DNA of 18,366 nt, from contig JASHTI010000117.1 of the NCBI GenBank assembly GCA_030040625.1, forward strand, positions 1-18,366, written 5' to 3'. Positions within the stretch are counted from its first letter, which is position 1. Every line of letters begins with the position of its first letter. This DNA comes from Thermoplasmata archaeon (lineage in GTDB: Archaea > Thermoplasmatota > Thermoplasmata > Lutacidiplasmatales > UBA184). The translations under genes were made by a program, and so were the position numbers. Shown here piece by piece: positions 12,676 to 18,366 of this stretch. The notes beneath the pieces were generated by a model that made no database searches, had not been told where the DNA came from, and saw only the letters and a list, made by a program, of their open reading frames with translations.

Positions 12676-15600
12676 ATGCACCGGGCCGCTGTACTGCCGG
12701 GTCTGCGACGCCGGGGCGCGCTCCGGCCCGCGCTCTGCGCGGCCGTCGTCGTCCTGATGATCGGCAGCAGCTGGGCGGTCGTCGCGCTCGGCGCGCTCGC
12801 GCCCCTCGGCACGGGGCCGGCGGCGGGGAGCGGGGCCGGACTCCCGGGCGGAAGCTCCGGGGTCGTCACCGCCGCAACGTCGGCCGCCCTCACGGTCTAC
12901 CCGACCGAGGGGGTCGTCGGGACCTCCGTGACGTTCAACGCGACGCACTTCGGCGTCACGAAGAAGATCACGATCTCCTCGGCCGCCGGCACGATCTGCA
13001 GCGGGGTGACGACAAGCAAGGGAGTCTTCTCCTGTACGTACACCCTACCGCCGACCCCGGGCGGCGCCGACAAGTTCACGGCCGAGAACGGGGGTGGGTT
13101 GACCTCGACGGCCACGTTCACCGTGGTCCCCCGCCTGGTCGTGCTCCCGACCTCCGGCCCGATCGGCACCGTCGCGCACTTCGCGGGGACCGGCTTCTCG
13201 GCGAAGGCGACGGTGGACGTGAACTGGACCGCTCCGGCCGGTGCCTCGGCGGTCGCCTGCACCGGGACCGCCGACAGCTCCGGTAACGGCAGCTTCAGCT
13301 GCGCCTTCACCGTCCCGGCGAGCCCCGGCGGCGGTCATACGTTCGGCGCGAGCGGCGGTGCGGCCTACACGGCCTCCGTCAAGTTCACCGTCCTCTCGCA
13401 GCTCGTGGCGGCGCCGGGGTTCGGCCCCGCCGGCTCCACCGTCACGTTCACCGGGACCGGCTTCGGGGCGACGACGAACGTCGCGGTGAGCTGGGTCAAC
13501 GGCCCGGCGTGCTCGGGCCCGACGCTCGATACCGGCAGCTTCGACTGCAGCTATCCGATCCCGAGCACGACGGCCGGCGGCTACTACAACTTCAGCGCGA
13601 TGGACGGCTCGGGCAACGCGGCGACGGTCCCCTTCGTGGTCACCTACCTGCACGTGAGCCCCACCGGCGGGCCGGTCGGGAGCACTCGGACCCTCGCCGG
13701 CGGCGGCTTCGCGGCCGACGCGGCCCTCACGATCACGTGGAGCGGAGGGGCCGTGTGCCCCGGCGCCAAATCCGGCGGCTCCGGCACGTTCTCCTGCGCG
13801 TTCGTGCTCCCCGCGACGCCCGCCGGCAGCTACACGGTGACCGCGAGCGACGGTACGGGCGACTCCGCGAGCGTGGCGTTCACGGTCGAGCCGACCCTCT
13901 CCGTCGATCCGACGTACGGCGACCCCGGGACGTCGGTCACCGTGAACGGCACCGGCTTCGGGAGCCTGGTCAACGTCACCGTCCGCTACGCCTCGAACGG
14001 CAGCGCCGCGACCGCCTGCACTCCGACGACGGGCGCGACCGGGGATTTCCAGTGCGTCTTCGCGCTCCCGGGCGCCACCGTGGGCGGCATCTACACGTTC
14101 ACGGCGATCGACGGGCTGGACGACGAGGCGACGGCCACGTTCGTGGTCACCTACCTCCATGCCACCCCGGCCAAGGGGCCGGAGGGGACCGCGGTCGCCC
14201 TCTCTGCGGGAGGGTTCGCCCCGGGGACCGACTACACGTTGAGCTGGGGGGGCAAGGCGCTCCCGAGCGGCCTTTGCTCGACGACCACGATCAGCGCGGG
14301 CGGGACCCTCAGTTGCCTGTACAGCGTCGGGTACCGGCCCGCGGGGCCCCGCGCGTTCAGCCTCGTCGACGCGGACGGTGACACGGCCGCGGCCGCCTTC
14401 GCGGTCACCACCGTCCTCTCGGTGAGCCCCACGCACCTCGAGGTCCGCTCGAAGGCCTCGTTCGCCCTCACCGGCTTTGCCGGCGCGAGCCACGTGGACG
14501 TCAACTGGAGCAACGGGACGATCGTCTGTGCCCTGACGACGAGCGCCAACGGGGCGGCCAACTGCACCCTGACGCTCCCCGCCGTCCCCGCCGGGACCTA
14601 CGCCTTCTCCGCGACCGACGGCCCGCTCGCCGCCTCCACGCTCTTCACGGTCCTCCCCTCGCTCGCGCTGCGGCCGACCAGCGGGGTCGGCGGCTCGTCG
14701 GTCGCGTTCACGGGCTTCGGCTTCGGCAACGACATCGGCCTGAGCGTCACGTCCAGCCTGGGCACGGCCTGCAATCTCAACACCGACGTCAACGGCACGT
14801 TCACCTGCGGCTACGTCGTCCCGTACGCCCCGTCCGGGACGTACGTGTTCGAGGCCGCGGACGGCGACTCGAACACCGCGACCGTCTTCTTCCAGATCGG
14901 ACCGGTGCTGAACATCAGCGCGGCCTCCGCGACGGTCGGCACGCTGCTCGCCTTCAGCGGCACCGGCTTCGCCGCGGGGGCGACGGCGAACGTCACCTGG
15001 GCGTCGGGACTCGCCTGCGACGGGAAGGTCGGCACCTCCGGCGGCTTCTCCTGCTCGTTCACGGTACCCGCCGCTCCGGCGGGCGGCTACACGTTCACCG
15101 CGCGGGACTACGCCTACCCGGTCCCGCCGAAGGGCCATGTCGGCAACACCGCCGCGATCGGCTTCCAGCTGCTGCCGTCGCTCACCCTCGATCCCGCCTC
15201 GGCGATCGTCGGCGCCACGATCGAGGCCGACGGGTTCGGGTTCCCCGCCGGCAAGGTCGTCTACGTCAACGACTCGACGACCACGCTGTGCACCGGGAAG
15301 ACCGATGCCAGCGGCACGCTCGGCTGCTCGTTCCCGACCCCCGCCATCGCCGGCGGCGCGCATACCCTCACGGCGGCGGCCTCGCCGTCCGAGTCCGCGA
15401 GCGCGACCCTCACCGTCGAGCCGTGGCTGGCGCTGTTGCCGACCGCCGGATCGGTCGGGGCGGCGGTCCTGCTCGACGCCTCCGGGCTCCCCGCCTCGGC
15501 GGGCGTGAAGTTCACGTGGAGCGGGGGCACGGCCTGCGCCGGCGCCGCGCTCGCCGACGGCATCTTCGACTGCTCGTACGCCGTGCCGGCGACGCCGGCC

Positions 15601-18366
15601 GGCGACTACACGTTCTCGGCGATGATCGGGTCGACGACCGTCGCCACCGCGACGTTCCAGGTCGAGCCGGCCCTCGCCGTCGGGCCGAACGCCGGACCGG
15701 TCGGCACGCGCGCGGCGTTCGCGGCGACCGGCTTCGGCGCCGGCGAGTCGATCTCGATCACCTCGAGCCTAGGGCCGACCTGCGGGGGCACCACGGGCGC
15801 GGCCGGCTCGTTCTACTGCAACTACACGGTCCCGTCGACCGCGAACGGGATCTACACGTTCACCGCCCTCGACCATCTCGACAACCAGGCGACCGCCGCG
15901 TTCGACGTCGGCGCGGTCCTCGTGGTCGCGCCCGACTCCGGGTCGGTCGGTAGCCCCCTCGGCTTCACCGGTACCGGTTTCTCGGCCAGCACGGCGATCG
16001 CGATCACCTGGAGCGGGGGGACGATCTGCTCGGGGAAGACCGGGCCGGCCGGTGGCTACAGCTGCAACACCACCATGCCGGCGGCGCCGTTCGGGCCCCA
16101 GACGTTCACGGCGACCGCCGGCCCGTCCGCCGCGGCGAGCTTCGCGGTCACGCCGTCACTCCTCGTCGCGCCGCTGTTGGGCGCGGACGGCGCCGAGCCG
16201 AAGTTCACCGGCGCCGGCTTCCCGGCCGCGACCGTCGTCACCGTGACCTGGCCGGGGTCGACCAGCTGCCAGGCGACCTCCAACGCGAGCGGTGGCTTCT
16301 CCTGCTCCCTGCTGATCCCGGCGGGTACGGCGGGCGGCATCTATCCGTTCACCGCCGCGGACGCCGCCGACGACCACGCGACGACGAGCTTCGAGGTCGT
16401 GACGGGGCTCACGGTCAGCCCCACCCACGGGCCGGCGACGACGGGCCTCTCGTTCACCGGGACGAACTTCGCGGACGATGCGATCTACAACGTCACCTGG
16501 AGCGGCGGGAGCACCGTCTTCTGCACGGGAACGACGAGCGGCACCGGCGGGTTCACCTGCACGAGCGCGATCCCCGCGGCGACGCCCGGCGGTACCTACA
16601 CGTTCACCGCCACCGACCAGGCGGGCAACACCGCCTCGGTCCTGTTCACCGTCACCTCGCTCACGGTCGCGCCGACCGGGGTGGCGGCCGGTGCCTCGGT
16701 CGCGGTGAGCGGCGCCGGCTTCCAGGCCTCGGAGTCGTTCACGGTCGTCGCGCCCTGGGGGACGGTCTGCAACGGCACGGCGGACGCGACGGGGGCGATC
16801 GGCTGCACGGTGAAGGTGCCGGTCGTCGAGACCCCGGGGGAGGTCAGCCTCACCGCGAACGACAGCTTCGGGGACCTCGCCAGCGCCTCCTTCGGCATCT
16901 TCAGCATCAGCGCCCCGACCGCCGCACCGGCGACGGTCGACGTCGGAGAGTCGGTGACGTTCGGGGTCGTCGCGTCGGGCGGCACGAGCCTCACGTACGC
17001 CTGGAGCGGCCTGCCCGCCAACTGCTCGGCCACGACCGCGAGCTTCTCGTGCCGACCCAGTGCCGCGGTCGCCGCGACCGCGATCACCGTCCGCGTGACC
17101 GATACCGAGGGGTTCTCGGTCGTGAGCCCCGCGCTCAGCTTCACGGTCGACCCGGCGCCGCTGCAGGCACCGCCGACGGCGAGCCCGGGCGAGGGCGACG
17201 TCGACATCGCGGTGACGTTCACGGCGGACGTACAGGGCGGCTCGGGGGGCGGATCGTACAGCTGGAGCGCCTCGGCGGGCCTCGCCTGCACGCTCGGCTC
17301 CGGCCCGACGATCGACTGCGCTCCCGGCAGCTCCGGGACGTACTACGTCGCCTACAACTGGACCGATTCGAACGGGGTCACGGCCGCGGGCACGACGGTC
17401 CGACCGTACGTCGTCGGCGCCTCCCCGACCCAGGGGCCGGCGACGGCCTCCCGGGCCTCGGCGGACGCCGGCCAGCCGGTCCGCTTCACCTCGAGCGTGG
17501 TCGGCGGTTCGCCGGGAGGCACCTACGCCTGGAGCGCCTCCTCCGGCCTCGACTGCGCCGCGAGCACGGGATCGTCCCTCAACTGCACGCCGGCGCACGC
17601 GGGGACCTACCACGTCGCCTACAACTGGACCGACGGGGCCGGGGTCGCGGCGACCGGTTCGACGGCGCTCACGTACAGCGTCGTGGGCGACCCGAGCGTC
17701 GGCGCGCCGACGGCCACCGTCAGCTCGAAGCTCGCGAGCTCGGCGGACGTCGGACAGGGCGTCACCTTCGCGACGACGGCGTCCGGCGGGGCGGGCGGCT
17801 ACACCTACCGCTGGTCCGGCCTGCCGGCCGGCTGCACCGGCGCGGGCGCGAGCTTCGCCTGCACCCCCTCGGCGGCGGTCAGCGGCGCCGCGATCAGCGT
17901 GACGGTCACCGACGCGAACGACTTCAACGTCACCAGCAGCGTGCTCACCTTCACCGTCTACGCGGACCCGACGGTCGGGACGCCGGCCGCGAGCCCGGGG
18001 GCGGTGGACGACGGTCACTCGGTCACCTTCAGCGTCACGGCGGGCGGCGGCTCCGGTGGCCTCACCTACGTCTGGAGCGGCCTTCCGACCGGCTGCAGCG
18101 GCGCGGGCGCGAGCTTCGCCTGCACGCCGGACATGGCCGGGACGAGCAGCGTTGAGGTGAACGTGACCGACAGCGACGGCTTCGAGGTCTCGAGCCCGGT
18201 GCTGACCTTCACCGTCTACCCGCTCCCGCAGCAGTCGCCCGCCAAGCCGACCCGGCCCTCCGCGGACATCGGACAGCTCGTCAACTTCACCGCGCAGGTC
18301 TCCGGCGGCGCCGGCGGCGGCAGCTACGCCTGGAGCTTCGGCAGCGGGCTCGGCTGCACCGCCACG
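12676..18366 (+). CDS. giant secreted Ig-like repeat protein, IPT/TIG-like plus PKD-like domains (partial)
   Basis: An open frame of 1897 codons from ATG 12676 to the right edge without a stop; the C-terminus, where an anchor or sorting signal would be, is missing. The N-terminus has a basic stretch and a hydrophobic segment (about 18-43), a signal or anchor, then a Gly/Ser-rich linker. Residues 69-1412 are 16 repeats of 80-90 residues with the pattern PTxGxVGTxVxFxGTGF, VxWSxG, C-x11-C, VPAxPAGxYTFTAxDG and ATAxFxV, typical of IPT/TIG Ig-like folds. From 1413 PKD-like repeats follow with SVTF and YxWSGLP. Two cysteines per repeat and many N-x-S/T sites point to a disulfide-braced, glycosylated surface filament or adhesin. 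The role is inferred from architecture. Long antisense open frames here are codon-bias artefacts. Confidence 0.88.
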   Translation, partial: MHRAAVLPGLRRRGALRPALCAAVVVLMIGSSWAVVALGALAPLGTGPAAGSGAGLPGGSSGVVTAATSAALTVYPTEGVVGTSVTFNATHFGVTKKITISSAAGTICSGVTTSKGVFSCTYTLPPTPGGADKFTAENGGGLTSTATFTVVPRLVVLPTSGPIGTVAHFAGTGFSAKATVDVNWTAPAGASAVACTGTADSSGNGSFSCAFTVPASPGGGHTFGASGGAAYTASVKFTVLSQLVAAPGFGPAGSTVTFTGTGFGATTNVAVSWVNGPACSGPTLDTGSFDCSYPIPSTTAGGYYNFSAMDGSGNAATVPFVVTYLHVSPTGGPVGSTRTLAGGGFAADAALTITWSGGAVCPGAKSGGSGTFSCAFVLPATPAGSYTVTASDGTGDSASVAFTVEPTLSVDPTYGDPGTSVTVNGTGFGSLVNVTVRYASNGSAATACTPTTGATGDFQCVFALPGATVGGIYTFTAIDGLDDEATATFVVTYLHATPAKGPEGTAVALSAGGFAPGTDYTLSWGGKALPSGLCSTTTISAGGTLSCLYSVGYRPAGPRAFSLVDADGDTAAAAFAVTTVLSVSPTHLEVRSKASFALTGFAGASHVDVNWSNGTIVCALTTSANGAANCTLTLPAVPAGTYAFSATDGPLAASTLFTVLPSLALRPTSGVGGSSVAFTGFGFGNDIGLSVTSSLGTACNLNTDVNGTFTCGYVVPYAPSGTYVFEAADGDSNTATVFFQIGPVLNISAASATVGTLLAFSGTGFAAGATANVTWASGLACDGKVGTSGGFSCSFTVPAAPAGGYTFTARDYAYPVPPKGHVGNTAAIGFQLLPSLTLDPASAIVGATIEADGFGFPAGKVVYVNDSTTTLCTGKTDASGTLGCSFPTPAIAGGAHTLTAAASPSESASATLTVEPWLALLPTAGSVGAAVLLDASGLPASAGVKFTWSGGTACAGAALADGIFDCSYAVPATPAGDYTFSAMIGSTTVATATFQVEPALAVGPNAGPVGTRAAFAATGFGAGESISITSSLGPTCGGTTGAAGSFYCNYTVPSTANGIYTFTALDHLDNQATAAFDVGAVLVVAPDSGSVGSPLGFTGTGFSASTAIAITWSGGTICSGKTGPAGGYSCNTTMPAAPFGPQTFTATAGPSAAASFAVTPSLLVAPLLGADGAEPKFTGAGFPAATVVTVTWPGSTSCQATSNASGGFSCSLLIPAGTAGGIYPFTAADAADDHATTSFEVVTGLTVSPTHGPATTGLSFTGTNFADDAIYNVTWSGGSTVFCTGTTSGTGGFTCTSAIPAATPGGTYTFTATDQAGNTASVLFTVTSLTVAPTGVAAGASVAVSGAGFQASESFTVVAPWGTVCNGTADATGAIGCTVKVPVVETPGEVSLTANDSFGDLASASFGIFSISAPTAAPATVDVGESVTFGVVASGGTSLTYAWSGLPANCSATTASFSCRPSAAVAATAITVRVTDTEGFSVVSPALSFTVDPAPLQAPPTASPGEGDVDIAVTFTADVQGGSGGGSYSWSASAGLACTLGSGPTIDCAPGSSGTYYVAYNWTDSNGVTAAGTTVRPYVVGASPTQGPATASRASADAGQPVRFTSSVVGGSPGGTYAWSASSGLDCAASTGSSLNCTPAHAGTYHVAYNWTDGAGVAATGSTALTYSVVGDPSVGAPTATVSSKLASSADVGQGVTFATTASGGAGGYTYRWSGLPAGCTGAGASFACTPSAAVSGAAISVTVTDANDFNVTSSVLTFTVYADPTVGTPAASPGAVDDGHSVTFSVTAGGGSGGLTYVWSGLPTGCSGAGASFACTPDMAGTSSVEVNVTDSDGFEVSSPVLTFTVYPLPQQSPAKPTRPSADIGQLVNFTAQVSGGAGGGSYAWSFGSGLGCTAT
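12880..16911 (+). repeat. array of 16 IPT/TIG-like protein repeats, each with C-x11-13-C
   Basis: Sixteen units averaging 84 residues (252 nt), coding residues 69-1412 of the giant protein. All 16 carry exactly two cysteines. Thirteen have 11 residues between them; repeats 4 and 6 have 12, and repeat 2 has 13. The second cysteine closes a strand of the form GxFSC or GxFDC and is followed by (V/I)P and the AGxYTFTA strand. DNA identity between units is modest, so most copies are old. The fold is inferred from pattern. Confidence 0.85.
16912..18366 (+). repeat. array of PKD-like repeats, five complete and one cut by the edge
   Basis: Residues 1413-1897 of the giant protein hold units of roughly 85-92 residues of the form ADxGxxVxFxxxxxGGxGxxxYxWSGLPxGC, then FxC, then VTVTDxxGFxVxSxxLxFTV. 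Each complete unit has two cysteines 8 or 9 residues apart. Two sub-types exist: the YNWTD type (units 2 and 3) and the WSGLP type (units 1, 4 and 5). Units 4 and 5 share a 27-nt identical stretch (17838-17864 and 18099-18125). Units 2 and 3 share 22 nt (17345-17366 and 17612-17633), evidence of more recent duplication. Confidence 0.8.

Noticed and set aside
13045..18018. two long minus-strand open frames of 772 and 620 codons opposite the giant repeat gene
   Set aside because: They read as Arg/Gly/Ala/Asp-rich shadow sequence with no fold pattern, whereas the plus frame shows 16 matching repeats with conserved cysteines.
12880..18366. a CRISPR array or other non-coding DNA repeat
   Set aside because: The periodicity is at protein level in one open frame, with divergent DNA and no constant repeat-spacer pattern.

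Overview
The window looks like chromosomal DNA from a very GC-rich archaeon. The evidence is a replication protein A gene coupled to an RPA-associated protein gene, an extended archaeal-type FKBP isomerase, a COG1340-like coiled-coil protein, and TATA boxes placed 24-31 nt before start codons, which suggests leaderless transcripts. TPP riboswitches are rare in archaea but are known from Thermoplasma. Together with the large secreted Ig-like repeat protein, this makes a mesophilic, high-GC member of the Thermoplasmatota my best guess. That placement is inference; no rRNA or other marker is present.

Layout. 1-617 (-) is the N-terminal two thirds or less of an acyl-CoA dehydrogenase, cut by the window edge. 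It diverges from larB (677-1405, +) around one shared TATA box. A coiled-coil protein (1502-2395, +) converges with a membrane-anchored FKBP-type prolyl isomerase (2406-3326, -), whose leader may carry a 16-residue upstream ORF. RPA and its associated protein (5550-3467, -) form a TGATG-coupled operon. Divergent from RPA is type 2 pyrF (5666-6511, +), whose 3' end overlaps a GT4 glycosyltransferase (6474-7607, -). pdxS (7665-8612, -) follows.

Divergent from pdxS is a clear TPP riboswitch (about 8749-8840) that leads a thiamine ABC transporter operon, thiB-thiP-thiQ (8882-12628, +). A 14-codon leader ORF begins exactly where the aptamer ends and overlaps the thiB start. The aptamer's own conserved AGGG is correctly spaced to be its Shine-Dalgarno sequence, so TPP could switch translation very directly.

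The last third (12676 to the right edge, +) is a single open frame of 1897 codons with no stop. It encodes a giant secreted protein with 16 IPT/TIG-like repeats of about 84 residues, followed by PKD-like repeats. Every complete repeat carries a cysteine pair (C-x11-13-C in the first type, C-x8-9-C in the second). Only its N-terminal part is visible.

Functionally, the centre of the window is rich in cofactor and precursor genes (nickel-pincer cofactor, UMP, vitamin B6, thiamine import). The remainder covers single-stranded DNA binding, glycan synthesis and the cell surface. No mobile element, CRISPR array, tRNA or rRNA was seen, and no gene-free stretch exceeds 300 bases.
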